64,000 nucleotides of DNA from the NCBI GenBank assembly GCA_051453625.1, contig JBOZIK010000001.1:229000615-229064614 (forward strand), given 5' to 3'. This stretch comes from Welwitschia mirabilis. Taxonomy: Eukaryota; Gnetophyta; Gnetopsida; Welwitschiales. The notes beneath the pieces were generated by a model that was not told the origin of the DNA, searched no databases, and saw only the letters and a list, made by a program, of their open reading frames with translations. Position numbers and translations under genes: made by a program. Position 1 is the stretch's first letter, and every line of letters starts with the position of its first letter. Shown here one piece after another: positions 25,960 through 37,284 of this stretch.

Positions 25960-27000
25960 ACTACTCAAAAGCTACCAAAAAGTCTCTCGTTACTACAAAA
26001 GTAAAACATTAGAAATCAAGTATTGCACTTCACCCTAATTAAAGATCTAGTATACAAAAAACCAAATGAAGGTATCTTGATGCCTAAAGTTAAGCAAAGC
26101 CACTCACATCTTAAAAGAGACACATGCCAAATTATGTAGGCCTCACTAAGGGAAAAGATCAATATTGGATCATAGGATAAAGTCTGGTTATTTCTAGAAA
26201 ATGATTAGTGATGACTATTTTAAGATGATGAGAATGTATGACACCTATTAGATCATTTCACTTAGAATACATCAACTACCTACTGAACTCTTTTCTTCCA
26301 ATCCAATTTGGATTTTTAGGAAGTGAGGTATGAATTTGATTAGTCTTATTATGCCTACCTCAGTAGGACAACATGTGTTTACTCTTATTATGATAAAATA
26401 CTTTTAAATAGATCAAACTAGTCCCATTGCAGCAAACAACATCAAAGAAAATCAAAAATTTCATCCTTGGTCACATCATTGCTAGATTTGGTATGTTCTA
26501 TGTCATCACTGATAATGGTCCACATCAAAATTAAGGAATTTCCTAAGTAAATTTGAGAAAAAGCACTTATTTTTGACATTGTATTGCCCTTAAGTAAATG
26601 GACAAGCTGAAGCAACTAGTAAACTTATAATAAACTATGTTAAGAAGTTGTTACAAATGAATGCAAAGTTGTGGCATAAAAAACTACCTTTTTCACTATG
26701 AGCTTATTATACTATAGTAAAAACTTCCATGGAAATAACCCATGTTTAATTAATCTACGACATCAAAATGGTTTTGCCTATCTAGATTCATATTTCTACA
26801 TTAAAGACTCTAGTCAAAGGTCTAGAATTATTTAATATGAAAAAGAAAATATGGCTTGTGCAACTAGAAACTTTAGACAAAATCAGGTAAAAGCATTGTA
26901 ATAAAGCTAGCTCTAATATGAGTGGATTAGTAATGCATGCAACAAGAATGTGATTCCAAGGTTGCGTGATGTAGATGACTAGTGTTAAAAGAAAATTTAA
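25960..27000 (+). pseudogene. Ty3/gypsy integrase, degenerate
   Basis: A worn zinc-finger part lies near 26,090-26,260. The catalytic core follows: GMNLISLIMPTSVGQHVFTL near 26,327-26,390 (usual form GMDLIG...SSxGHxFIL), a GHIIARFGMFYVITDNGP-like block at 26,472-26,523 with the second catalytic Asp retained, and a YCP.VNGQAEATSKLI-type block near 26,583-26,625. The C-terminal part (MVLPI..EIPSLK, near 26,770-26,810) and an AFNKKV-like stretch near 26,935 complete the order. Integrase inserts the DNA copy into the host genome. The gypsy coding region ends near here; what follows (27,120-27,360) resembles its 3' untranslated region. Confidence 0.8.
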
Positions 27001-27119
27001 CTAAAAAGCCTTTGAAGTTCTCATTAAATGGTTAGAATCATTCGTTATCTTATAAAAATCCAATAAGGGAATGTATAACTAAAGAGTTTAAATGATGTTG
27101 AAGAAAGTGGATAAATAAA

Positions 27120-28600
27120 ATAAAATACATAATATTAGACATTTTGTTTCATATTGCAATTTAGTCATTTCTACATTTTCATTAGCTAGTTTGCATGTTT
27201 TCCTATCGCATTTATTTTCTTAATGAAATATTACACATATATACAAATTAGTTTTCATGTAAGATAACATTGTAGTTTTTCATACATTATACAAATTTCA
27301 CATTTTGTTTTTTGTATTTGAGTTTTATAGACTATGGTCGAACATGTTCTTAGATCTNNNNNNNNNNNNNNNNNNNNNNNNNNNNNNNNNNNNNNNNNNN
27401 NNNNNNNNNNNNNNNNNNNNNNNNNNNNNNNNNNNNNNNNNNNNNNNNNNNNNNNNNTTTTGTATTTGAGTTTTATAGACTATGGTCGAACATGTTCTTA
27501 GATCTTAAAATGGATGTGTATTGCTTACCTTAATGCATAGCATGGTCAAAGTCATGTGCCAGGCCCATATGATAGGGGTTACTTCATCCCTATAGCCTCG
27601 ATGTTTTTATGATCAACATTTTTCTTTACGAGGCTCCATCTATTAAAGATAATGATGAGAACATATACCACATTAACCAATGTTATGANNNGCTTGATCT
27701 TTTCCTGACTATAATTCACACCCTTACATGGACCTTCTTATTCTACCTACTCATATATCATCATCGTCACCCCACTAGACATTAGTGGGTACATCTTCCT
27801 ATCATGCATTTTATCACATCCTCTGTTCATTGTCATTACCTCATTTACTCTATTCCCCCCGTATCTACCATGGTATCCCATTGGCGTATCCACAACACAT
27901 TTTCTATAGATTTTATTTTTTTTTTTGGTTTTTAATTTAAGAAAAAGTTATTTCTTTATTTTTAATCTTTCCAATTTTTTCTTTCACACTTTTTTTCTAT
28001 CCTATATGTCTAGCTCGTTCATCTCATTACAAGCTTTGGGTACATCCTTATCATGAGTTAACTTTCAAAGTGGCTAAGTTTTTATCTTAAAGAGAAGTGC
28101 ATTTTGAGTGACTTGATTGAGGTTCTTAATTTAGATGCTAAGAAAATCCTTAGTTTTAATGAATAATAGTTGAGATTATATTGATAATTATCAATACACT
28201 CCAAGCAAGATAGAAGAAATTGAATAGGAAGACCTTCTCAAATGAGAGGTGAATCTTCACTTTGCCTTTATCTAAATGATTCCTTGGCAAGATTTTTTGG
28301 TTATGTCATTTCTTTATTTAATTGTCTATTTGTTTGATCCTGTGCTAAACTATATCAGAGTTTTCACAAAGTAGTTTTCTACTTTGGGGAATTTACAATG
28401 GTAAGATTGAATTAACCCAATCTTAAGACATTCCCATGTTTATAATCTCTAATAGCTTACATTTTTTTATAATAGTATCCATTTATGTCAAATCTAATGC
28501 ATGCCTTTAGCTCTAAGACTTACAATTTACCATCTCAATGGTTGATCAATATTATCCAAAAAAAAAAAGGAAAAAATAAAAGAAAAGAAGGAAAAATGCA
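27120..28600 (+). other. AT-rich 3' region, probably of the Tat-type gypsy
   Basis: The block around 27,190-27,235 (TTTGCATGTTTTCCTATCGC, then TTAATGAAATA) resembles the 3' untranslated part of Tat-lineage elements. It contains one 100-N gap (27,358-27,457) flanked by identical 48-bp sequence and a 3-N gap (27,689-27,691). I could not place an LTR edge and see no gene. Confidence 0.35.
27310..27505. repeat. Identical 48-bp direct repeats flanking a 100-N gap
   Basis: 27,310-27,357 and 27,458-27,505 are the same 48 bases, each ending or starting exactly at the gap. This is the mark of two contig ends that overlap but were not merged, so the repeat probably exists once in the genome. Confidence 0.85.
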
Positions 28601-28618
28601 AGTCAACTATCAATACTC

Positions 28619-28644
28619 AGAGAGAGATAGAGAGAGAGAGAGAG

Positions 28645-28687
<43 letters not shown>
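28619..28687. repeat. (GA)n microsatellite beside a 10-N gap
   Basis: A GA run with a few GATA interruptions, followed by ten Ns at 28,697-28,706. It produces an Arg/Glu-repeat frame at 28485-28694 that is not a gene. Confidence 0.95.
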
Positions 28688-28689
<2 letters not shown>

Positions 28690-28706
28690 TATAAAANNNN
28701 NNNNNN

Positions 28707-30055
28707 GGTATCCTACTGCAAGTGCATTGGGGAAAATATTCCCAAGAGAGACCTTTGACAGTGTGATATGGTAGCTATGAAAACTCCACTAGGGTGTTTA
28801 TTAGTCATGATCTAGATTCCTCTTATAGATCCTTACACTCTTGGTAGTAATTGCACTCTCATCGTCATGATAGATAATGTTCTCTAAACACCCCATTAAC
28901 TTGGTTTTTCCATTAATCCAAAGCTATAAGTTCATGAGCATTTAAAAGATATGGGTTACTAGATGATGGATTAGTAACATGCCACTTGTTGTTGCAGTCG
29001 ACAATTGGATTGAGTTACAGTCTGAACATTATATCAATACCTTGGAGGATAATCATAAGCATTGTTATAATTACTACCCTTATCACATGATACTCTATTT
29101 TGTTTAGCATAGAACCACATGATCAGAATGTTAAACAACCTTTATGATTTATACCAATGGACTTTGCTAGGCTGGCATTTAAAGGTGCAGAAATTAATTT
29201 TCTTGATACCATTGTTTGTCCATCCTTATCTTATCTTTTCTTAGTGCATGTAATCAGTTATCTGAAAGACATTCATTGCGTTCATGCATACTTTGTTTTG
29301 AGACTAGATCCACTTCTCAGTTAATCTGTCATCTTTTAGTACTCAAACCAATCCTCCCATTGACCTATCCTTCCTTACAACTATTCCACTTATTTTATGT
29401 CCCATTCTACCACCTCCTATTCACCACGTGATCATTTTAGTTTACTTCTACTTTAGTTAATCAACTATATTCATCTGTCATTCCACTACTATCCACGATA
29501 CATTCACTACCTCTTTGTCATTCCTTTCTACCTTTAACCATCATGAAGTTCATATTTCTTAAATTTTTGATGTAAGGTTCACATACTTACCTCATGTTAA
29601 AAAGGAGGTTATAAGGGTACATTTCTCATATATGCTATTCTTGAAATGTCGCTTAATCCCTTGTATCACACCTTTGACCTTACACTCTCCTTACAATCAC
29701 TTTCATCCCATCTTCCTTATTTGTCAAAAATATTTGAATATGTTTATACCTTCCTTTTTCATGCTTCACGAACCTCATTCTTACATACATCTTCTTAACA
29801 CTTAACATTTCCTTCCCTACATAAACACATCCATGCCCTCTCTTCCACCTTAGTGGCCACTGATACACATTCCTCGGCCTTTGCTACGTATAATTATTTT
29901 TGGGTGGATATCCTGGATTCTTGTTTTGGAATTGGCAATCCGCAATGTGGGTCTGCCACCTTTCTTCCTTTGTGTTTTTCTCACCAAAAAATTATGTGCA
30001 ACCCCCGCATTTAGTGGACGGGCCGAGAGTATAACACACCTCTATGCTCCCATAG
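28707..30055. other. Unassigned sequence leading into the ceramidase-like gene copy B
   Basis: From about 29,000 the sequence becomes less AT-rich and CpG reappears after 29,880. I found no element ends or domains. The 60-codon frame at 29881-30063 ends just past the start of the next reading frame and could include upstream transcribed sequence of the gene copy, but it has no recognisable domain. Confidence 0.3.
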
Positions 30056-30719
30056 ATGCTTGAAAAGCGTCAAGTTCAGACTCTCAGGCAGAAGTCACAA
30101 AACAATTGCATTGCAGAGCTTCCTTTCAGTCTGGAGATTTACAATGCCGATCAAACACTTAGAAACGCAGTTACGAAAATAAATGCAAGGGACAACACGC
30201 TTTACTTATGTGCTGTGGGCGTTTTCTTCATCATGTTTCTAATGACGATAACCCCTCCTCCTTTCACAGTCTTGAGATTACAATGTTTTCGCAGATCGGA
30301 GAAATTTTTACAGGATTCCTAACATGTTGAATGTTATCTCAATTTTTCCATTTCTACTTATTGGTGTAGTTGTGCTTGTTTTATGTCTCCACGGTAATTA
30401 CTTTGGTATAAATTTAAAAGGAAAAATTTGGGGTTGGATTTTCTTTTATGCTGTAATCGCAGGCTCTACCTTTGGTTTAGCTTGTTACCATCTTAAGCCA
30501 GAAGATAGCCACCTTGTTTGGGATCGTTTACCTATGACCATGGCATTCGTTTCAATTACAGTGATTTTCATTACTGAAAGAATTGATGAACGCATGGGAC
30601 TTACTGCTCTGTTTCCTCTTTTAATGCTTGGTATTGTTAGCACTGCATACTCGAGGCTTTTCAATGATATTCGTCTCGCAGTCAAGAGCAGATTACTTGA
30701 AGACAGATGGCAACATTAA
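30056..30719 (+). pseudogene. Ceramidase-family (CREST) membrane protein gene fragment, copy B
   Basis: The frame at 30324-30719 encodes a multi-pass membrane protein fragment of 131 residues. Its block YHLKPED...LVWDRLPM has the His (residue 56) and Asp (residue 67) spacing of the CREST hydrolase zinc site, equivalent to the FH...LLDELPM block of alkaline ceramidases. The frame is open upstream to 30,276 (reading FADRRNFYRIPN before the Met), so the real coding region starts earlier. A hydrophobic segment in another frame (AVGVFFIMFLMTITP, near 30,206-30,250) looks like the first membrane helix; joining it needs a frameshift and passes a TGA at 30,273-30,275. After LFNDI the sequence no longer resembles the family, so the C-terminal half with the later His residues is absent or lies beyond an intron not found here. 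Likely a recently disabled or partial gene. Membrane topology and family are seen; enzyme activity is not implied. Confidence 0.65.
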
Positions 30720-32343
30720 AGGGAGGAGAGAGATCAGAGAAGCAGAGGGAGGATCAGACGCAGAGGGAAAATGGCACCCTTAAAGAGCATTTACAGTTAT
30801 AGAGGAAAATCATGAGATTGAGAGCATTTCATTGCTGATGCCGCTCTCTCTCAGAATGTATAATGCACACTGGAGGATGTCCTATGAGTTCTGTAATTCT
30901 TCATCTAATCTTTATTATTCGTTCAATGTTGTCGGTGTCCATGTTCTTATGCTCGGATTTTATATGGAACTCCAATTAGTATAAGTGGTTGAAGGCGGAT
31001 GTTAAAAGGGGGATAGAGGAAAAACGCCCGGGGTTATTATGCTGTTGCATGCTCCCTGCTGTAATACGACAGGGCAGCCCAGAGGAGACGGCGCAAGATA
31101 GAAAGGAGAGAGGAACGTGTTCTTCTTCCTGTTTCTTCGACTCCATCTTTCATCAGTGGGTGGTCGCATGTAAGAGAGAATTCCATATGTTAACTGATGT
31201 TTCAGATTGTTAGCGTCCAAGTGCTTCTTCTATGTCCAAGGTTAGTTTTTCAACAGTGATTGATGGATTTTCGATTGGCTTTCTATGAGTTTTGTAAGAT
31301 GTCTATGTTTCTTGATTCTCTGCGGAGATCAAACATATCTGCTCGAGCTATAATTATTTTATTTTATTTCATGACAGCACATTAATTAATTTCTATGTTT
31401 ATTTCAAAGATTATCTTATTCTCCTCGTTTACCTGTATGTCTTAGTTTTGTTCCCCTTATGTTTCATAAGATTATTAAGATATGTTCTTGATTCTTTGGT
31501 GGAAACTGATGAAGCAACTACCAGGATGTCCTTTAATTACAGCACATAACATAAGCACAAGTCATTACTATTCTTTAAATGCTTTGTATTTGAATGGTAC
31601 AACTTTGCCAAGCATAGAAAACATTTGCATTCTTATGATCATTGAAATAGGCTTTATGCTTGCCATTTCAAGCTCACAAAAACTATCCAAAACTATGCTC
31701 ATTACCCATAGACATTTTAAATCAAGAAACCCTATTGCTTACGACTTCATATTCTAAAAGACATAGAAACAGTTAATGCTTCCTAAAAGTGCATTCAGCT
31801 GTTCACTTCAAACAAAAACAAATAGCCTATTATTTTAAATGTTTTTCGTTACTGCATTCCAATTTCTCTTTGAATCATTCAACAATTTTAAAATAGTGTT
31901 TGATTTCAACAAGCACTTGGACTTTTTTTAATGCATTACATCGAACTTGCTTCATGATGTTGAATCCATGTTATGTCTGATTGTGATTGAGATGAAATGT
32001 AGGTGCTTCTATGTGTCTTATTGGGCATGGACTCAGAAAGCCAACATAAAGCTTTACCTAATCTTTGTCAACAGATGCTTAGAGAAGTATGTGAATTGAA
32101 GTTTGTTAGTAAAGAAGATAAAAAATTGTACTTAGTCAAATTAAATCAAGAACATAGGTTGCGCAAAATATTGTAATCAGTTTGGCATTAAATCTAGTCA
32201 AACCATCAAACTTAGTCAAATCGTCAAATTCAATCAAAAGCTCAATCAAACTTGGTCAAATCCAACTATCAAAATGATGTTAAACTAAATCAAATCAACT
32301 ATTATCAAGTGAAATTAGAACTAATATTTCATTTGCGAAAAAA
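30276..32343 (+). repeat. Segmental duplicate, copy B (partner of 17,609-20,422)
   Basis: The segment aligns with copy A from the FADQR-like block through about 1.6 kb of downstream non-coding sequence, ending at matching ATTTCATTTG(C/T)(G/A)AAAAA runs. Copy B is richer in GC and CpG than copy A and keeps its reading frame much better. The frames at 30989-31213 and 31482-31757 lie in the non-coding part and show no domain; I do not call them genes. Confidence 0.8.
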
Positions 32344-32930
32344 GTTATAAATAGAGGTAATATCAAACATTCTCAGAGAGGGTAGGATGCAACATCTTAG
32401 TTTTTGAGACCAATAGGATTTCTATTCCATGGCAATTAATATTGACATTGATAACATAGGCATTCATGGTAGAGGAGATGGCTATTTTCGTTTTGTCCTT
32501 ATATGTTTGAAATAGGTGAAACATTTTGAATGACACCCATAAAATCAATAAGCTTCCTTCCATTTAGATAAGGTTCAAGCTCATTAATCTTTATAAAATT
32601 ATATTTTACAATCTAGAATTATTTATAATGTTCATTCATAGCACATGAATTGTTGTGCTATGGGAAATGGATGCAGTGGTAATGTTACCATGGATTTGTA
32701 CAATTTAATGATGATACAGTTTTTTTTTTTTTTCACTTTTGTGAATTCCACTATTAGAAGTTTCAAGTGTCTGCACATTTTAAATTTAAATATTGTTTTC
32801 TAGTTTTCTTTATTTTTGTTTTTTTGGTTTATTTAAGAGATGTTATCAAGAAATACATCAAAAAGTTTAAAGGAAAATATTCTCACACATGAAAGGTAAG
32901 AATGCAGCTAGCGTTAATCCAAAATAAGCT
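32344..32930. other. AT-rich spacer, nothing recognised
   Basis: A short spacer between the duplicated gene segment and the copia gag. It contains a run of 16 Ts near 32,720. The minus-strand frame at 32363-32563 has no recognisable feature. Confidence 0.4.
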
Positions 32931-32939
32931 ATAGTAAGT

Positions 32940-33332
32940 TATCGTTGAAAAAAATCCTAAACTTGTAAAACCAAACAAGGAAGTAAAATGGAAGGAAATA
33001 GATTTGAGGATAACAATAATAATAGGGATTTCTCTTTAATATTCTTACCTATGTCATATTGACCCTTAAAAATTTTCAAATGAGGTATGCAATGATTTAT
33101 ATAAGCTTTTTGGTTCTATTGGTAATGAAACTAAAATGAATTCAAATCACTAGCTTTATAGCCTCAAGTATGAAGAACTAGACAACATGAATGGGCATGT
33201 TAACAATTTCAAATTTCTTGTAAGACAACTTATAGTAGTTTAAGCTTTAGTTTTAGAAGACAATTAAAAAACCCTTCCTATGAGTACCTTGCCTTTAAGA
33301 TTTCATAGTATAGTTTTTATATTAAAAAGGTA
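32940..33332 (+). pseudogene. Copia gag, left half, split by a nested element
   Basis: On the plus strand, WKEIDLR near 32,990 and then NEVCNDLYKLFGSIGNETKM, LYSLKYEELDNMNGHVNNFK and LVRQLIVV match the copia gag (UBN2-type) domain in order (usual pattern: EMWDxLxxLF...LKxxLYxLKMxEGxSMxEHINxFxxLVxQL). The coding match stops at 33,332, exactly where the target duplication and LTR of the minus-strand element begin. The zinc-knuckle half of the same gag resumes at 45,125. Stops show the outer element was already decaying or has decayed since. Confidence 0.75.
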
Positions 33333-33337
33333 TCTAC
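33333..33337. repeat. Target-site duplication TCTAC (left)
   Basis: TCTAC directly precedes the left LTR and is repeated at 45,120-45,124 directly after the right LTR. A 5-bp duplication is the normal footprint of copia integration. Confidence 0.8.
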
Positions 33338-34393
33338 TAAACGATCTAAAAGCCCTAAAGGAAGGGGTTGGAGGGGTGGGGTGGTGAATAGGTTTTTAAC
33401 TAATATTTCATCTGAAAAATATATAAACACATATAACAATAAATTTAAACATAAAGAAAAGAACTAGCTTTATGAATTTAATGAGTGCTATTAGAAGAAA
33501 ATAACAATAATGAAAAATAGAAAGTGTGCACCAAACAATTAGTTTATAGTGGTTCAAGAAAAAATCCCTGCTCCACTCTTGGTTGTTATCTTCAACCTTA
33601 ACTTGATCTAGATCTTTGTTTCTTTTCTTTCATATTTCTAGGTCAACCTCTAACCTTTACAGATGGACTTTTTAAGGCTCAGTCTCAAACTTTAGAGAGT
33701 AAAGCTTATGGTGATGGAAGTATGCTTAAGTGCATTGACTTGACATTTCTAAAGTAAAACAATGGTGGATCATAGTGCTTGGTGCAACAGTTAACAAGTA
33801 CAAGATATAGTCGTTTAATTGTGTGACTTAACTAAAAATATATCAATAGTACATGTGTCCTTTTCAACAAAGTAATGCAAAAAGGTTCCTATTCATGACC
33901 TTTTATAGGAGATAGCTTTGACACCTCTTTAAATTTTTCTGATAAGCTAATGACTAAAACTAATATGGAGCAATGTCTAGAAAATAGCTAGAAAAGTTTA
34001 GCTTCTACTTTAATTGGTCAACCCCTTCAAACATCTAATTGACTTGATTGATTATCGTCACTTGACTCGGTTGATTCCTTTCTCATCTAGTTGATCCAAT
34101 TAACTACTTTCATGTGATCTAGTTGATCTTGTTGATGTTTGGTTGGTTGCCTTTGTCTAGGTCTAGTTGATCCCTTTTGAAATTGGGTTGGCTACCTTTA
34201 CCTAGGTCCAGTTAATCCCTTTTAGAATCTGGTTGACTCCTCTTGAAATTCGACGAATCTTGGATTAAGGACTTGAGAAAAACAATAATGTTTAACTTTC
34301 CTACAAGGCTTTATAAACTTGTTACTTTTTCAATGTATTTAATCTAGAGTTAATATGTTAGTTTGACATCAATTTGGCAATCTTAACTCAATA
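33338..34393 (-). repeat. 3' LTR of the SIRE-like copia element
   Basis: About 1,056 bases that align with 44,103-45,119 over their full length, including the TCTAAAA edge, the GGGG-rich tract, ATGAATTTAATGAGTGCTAT near 33,472 and the GTTGAT(C/T)-rich repeats near 34,040-34,220. The right edge, read on the minus strand, is TATTGAGTTAAG and is preceded by the purine tract AAAGGGGGAGAT. The two LTRs differ at many positions and by small indels, so the insertion is old. Confidence 0.9.
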
Positions 34394-34406
34394 ATCTCCC
34401 CCTTTG
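34394..34406 (-). other. Polypurine tract of the SIRE-like element
   Basis: The minus strand reads AAAGGGGGAGAT immediately before the 3' LTR, a well-kept polypurine tract that primes plus-strand DNA synthesis in copia elements. Confidence 0.8.
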
Positions 34407-34495
34407 ACATTGAGGACAAATAATATATGATAAGAACAATAATACCAATTTTATGGGAGACCTTGTAAACTCCCCCTATCGATATGCCAGACATG

Positions 34496-34781
34496 ATAAC
34501 TAATAAGCATGATATTTCAATATACAAGGTGACAAGTATTATAGAATTAACAAAAAATAAAATATTATAGCATTGATAGTACATGGAANNNNNNNNNNNN
34601 NNNNNNNNNNNNNNNNNNNNNNNNNNNNNNNNNNNNNNNNNNNNNNNNNNNNNNNNNNNNNNNNNNNNNNNNNNNNNNNNNNNNNNNNATAACTAATAAG
34701 CATCATATTTCAATATACAAGGTGACATGTATTATAGCATTAATAAAAAATAAAATATTATAACATTGATAGTACATGGAA
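34496..34781. repeat. Near-identical 93-bp repeats flanking a 100-N gap
   Basis: 34,496-34,588 and 34,689-34,781 are near-identical and meet the gap (34,589-34,688) exactly at its edges. Probably overlapping contig ends from two haplotypes or repeat copies. Confidence 0.8.
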
Positions 34782-34929
34782 TAGAACAAAAAGCAAAAAT
34801 AAAATACTGCAACACTAATAAAAAATGTCCAAAATATGTTTGAAAAGGTAGTGACTACAACTAAGCATATACAAAAACTATAGATAATAGATGTTTGATG
34901 ACTAAGAAGCCTAAAAAAATAGACATAAG

Positions 34930-36500
34930 ATAGAGAGCACTACATTTTCTCCTCCTTTTGATATTCATAACAAAGGAGAGAAACACAAGAAAAAGAACTA
35001 ATTTGATTCTTCTTCTTCTTTAAACTCGTCCTTGTACTTAAAGTCCTGTTCTTCTTTTTCTTCTTCTATGGCATCACGATAAGAGGTTTTAACTTCTTCT
35101 AAAGTATCTGTAATTTGATATCCTACCACAATGAGAGCTTTCTTTAAGTGATAAGTGTAGGAGTCCAATCTTTTCAAGAGTGAAAGAATTTATCCAAAGA
35201 TGCTTTCTTTGACAAAGGGATTTTGAAGATTTGGAAGATGTTTTAGAAAACATATGCATTCTAGAGAGAGTAGCATGCCCTATAGATAACATGGAAGTCA
35301 TGTTTCTAGCTTGGGATGAAATCAAACTTTAAAATGTTATAGATATTTACAATGAGGATAGAGGAGGGAATGGTTATGCTTTTGTGATATTCAAGTCAAG
35401 AAACCATATTTTTTAAGATAATGGTAGAAGCATTAATGATATGATGAGTTCCACCAAATACAAAAGCTAAGCTTTATAGTTTAATGTTTCATCATGATGA
35501 TTAGCAAAAGGTAAAAAGTTATAAGTAAAAACAAGNNNNNNNNNNNNNNNNNNNNNNNNNNNNNNNNNNNNNNNNNNNNNNNNNNNNNNNNNNNNNNNNN
35601 NNNNNNNNNNNNNNNNNNNNNNNNNNNNNNNNNNNAAAACATATGCATTCTATAGAGAGTAGCATGCCCTATAGATAACATGAGAGTTATGTTTCTAGCT
35701 TGGGATGAAAATAAACTTTAAAATGTTTATAGATATTTACAATGAGGACAGAGGAGGGAATGCTATGCTCTTGTGATATTCAAGTCGAGAAACCATTTTT
35801 TTAAGATAATGGTAGAAGCACTAATGATATGATGAGTTCCACCAAATACAAAAGATAAGCTCTATAGTTTGATGTTTCATCATGATGATTAGCAAAAGGT
35901 AAAAAGTTATAAGTAAAAACAATATGCAAAAAGCGATATTTCAGAATAAGAGATGAAGTTGAAAGAGTGGTTTTTCACCTGATAAACTTCTCACATAGCT
36001 CTTGAGTGGTTTTAGTATTATTTTACATAGAGTCACCAAGAGGCAAGAACTCCTCAAAGCCATCCCTATAAATATTTGTAATAAAATAAATCAAGTCTGA
36101 GGTAATTCTCATCCTCTTTCTCAATACAAAGGTGAAAAGAGTGGAGGAGTTAACATCACAAGTAACACTGACATAGAACAACCTATTGAGCAAGGGATAA
36201 GCAATGCTAGAAACCTCAACAAAATATAAAAGATCAATATCATGAAGAAGTATTACTACATCCCTTAGTTTCCACAAATCATGAAAGGTAACAACTCTTT
36301 CCTGGCAAATAGGCTACTTATTAAACTTGGTAGTAAAGTGGTCAATGTCATCTTTTGACATGTCTTAGTAGAAATAGGAAGAATATTTACTACTAAGAAC
36401 TTTTATTTAGATCTTTTATAGAAACCCTCTATCATTCTTGCAACATGGCTCTTCTTGAGACAGGTGAAAGATGAAGAAAATAGACAAGAAAAGAGAAAGA
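34930..36500 (-). pseudogene. Extra 3' (env-like) region of the SIRE-like element
   Basis: Between RNase H and the 3' LTR there are about 2.4 kb, more than copia needs. The minus strand has an 84-codon frame at 36023-36277 (SIAYPLLNRLFYVSV..., then TFVLRKRMRITSDLI) that resembles the 'YPxLVxxFYAN...VxGxxxxLTPxLI' pattern of the putative plant transposon protein domain found in SIRE/Maximus elements. A downstream frame at 35089-35325 and an acidic Glu/Lys tail near 34,990-35,090 follow. SIRE-lineage copia elements carry an env-like ORF at this position. There is a 100-N gap (35,536-35,635) with about 288 bp repeated on each side. Function of the env-like product is unknown; the reading here is broken. 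Confidence 0.5.
35247..35923. repeat. About 288-bp direct repeats flanking a 100-N gap
   Basis: 35,247-35,535 recurs as 35,636-35,923 with a few differences; the first copy ends and the second begins exactly at the gap. Best explained as unmerged overlapping contigs rather than a real tandem duplication. Confidence 0.85.
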
Positions 36501-36829
36501 CAAATAGAAGATAGATCAGAGATGAAGGAGAAAGGGCATCAAATGCTTTTATAAGGAAGGAAAAATGGATAAGATTTGAAAAGAATTTTGGGTTTACTAC
36601 CTTTTTCTTGCCTTTCTTTCATCTTTTTTAGTCAACTAGGTTCATATCCGATCGACCTATCAAAATGTGGATCTAGTCTATTTAGATCTAGTTATCAACT
36701 AGTATTTCAGTCTAACCAACCCAACTGTAGGCAGGATGGACTTAGGATAAACCTAAGTGATTGGGTTAAACTCTATTTGACCATCCTACTTTTAGTTGAA
36801 TGGCAAAAAAACCTCTAGTTCTCATTGAA

Positions 36830-37284
36830 GATGTAAAAATTTATCAAAGCTTAGGGGTTTTGTAAAAATATTAGCAAGTTGTTGATCATTGTTTACAAAA
36901 TTCATAGGGATATTTCCTTTCTCAACCTGATTGCTAAGAAAATGGTTTTTGAGCTTAACATATTTAGTATGAGAGTTCTAAATAGGATTTTTAGATATTT
37001 TTATTACACTAGTGTTGTTACAAAAGATGGATATCTGGTTATAAGTGACTCCAAAATTCTTTAGCATTTCCTTCATTCACAGAAGATGAGTACAACAGTT
37101 TCTTGCTACTATATATTTTGCTTCGGCTATGAAGAGAGAGATAGAGTTTTATTTCTTACTTGGTCAACCTACTAGACAAGCATTAAGAAAGAAATAATTC
37201 CCACTTGTGCTTTTTTGATCATCCTTACATCTATCCTAGACTGCATCACTAAATATTCAAAGATCAAATGATATTTTATTGGGA
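36830..37284 (-). pseudogene. Copia RNase H of the SIRE-like element
   Basis: On the minus strand an AEAKYIVA block near 37,110-37,135 (usual form AEAEYVAA), NFGVTYNQI near 37,035-37,060, CNNTSVIKISKNPI near 36,980-37,020 and LANIFTKPL near 36,850 occur in the standard order of copia RNase H through to its C-terminal tail. RNase H removes the RNA strand after reverse transcription. Stops and frameshifts break the frame. Confidence 0.8.

Noticed and set aside
28485-28694. Arg/Glu-repeat proteins at 28485-28694 (+) and 52248-52550 (-), and the poly-Asp/Tyr frame at 16738-16953 (-)
   Set aside because: They are translations of GA, CT, AAT and ATC microsatellites with no other coding signal.
30485-30685. 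Minus-strand frame opposite the CREST-family fragment
   Set aside because: It is a shadow of the plus-strand coding sequence, which has the recognisable motifs.
31020-31220. A functional gene at 30989-31213 in either orientation
   Set aside because: No domain on either strand; copy A shows the same stretch decayed and unconserved as protein.
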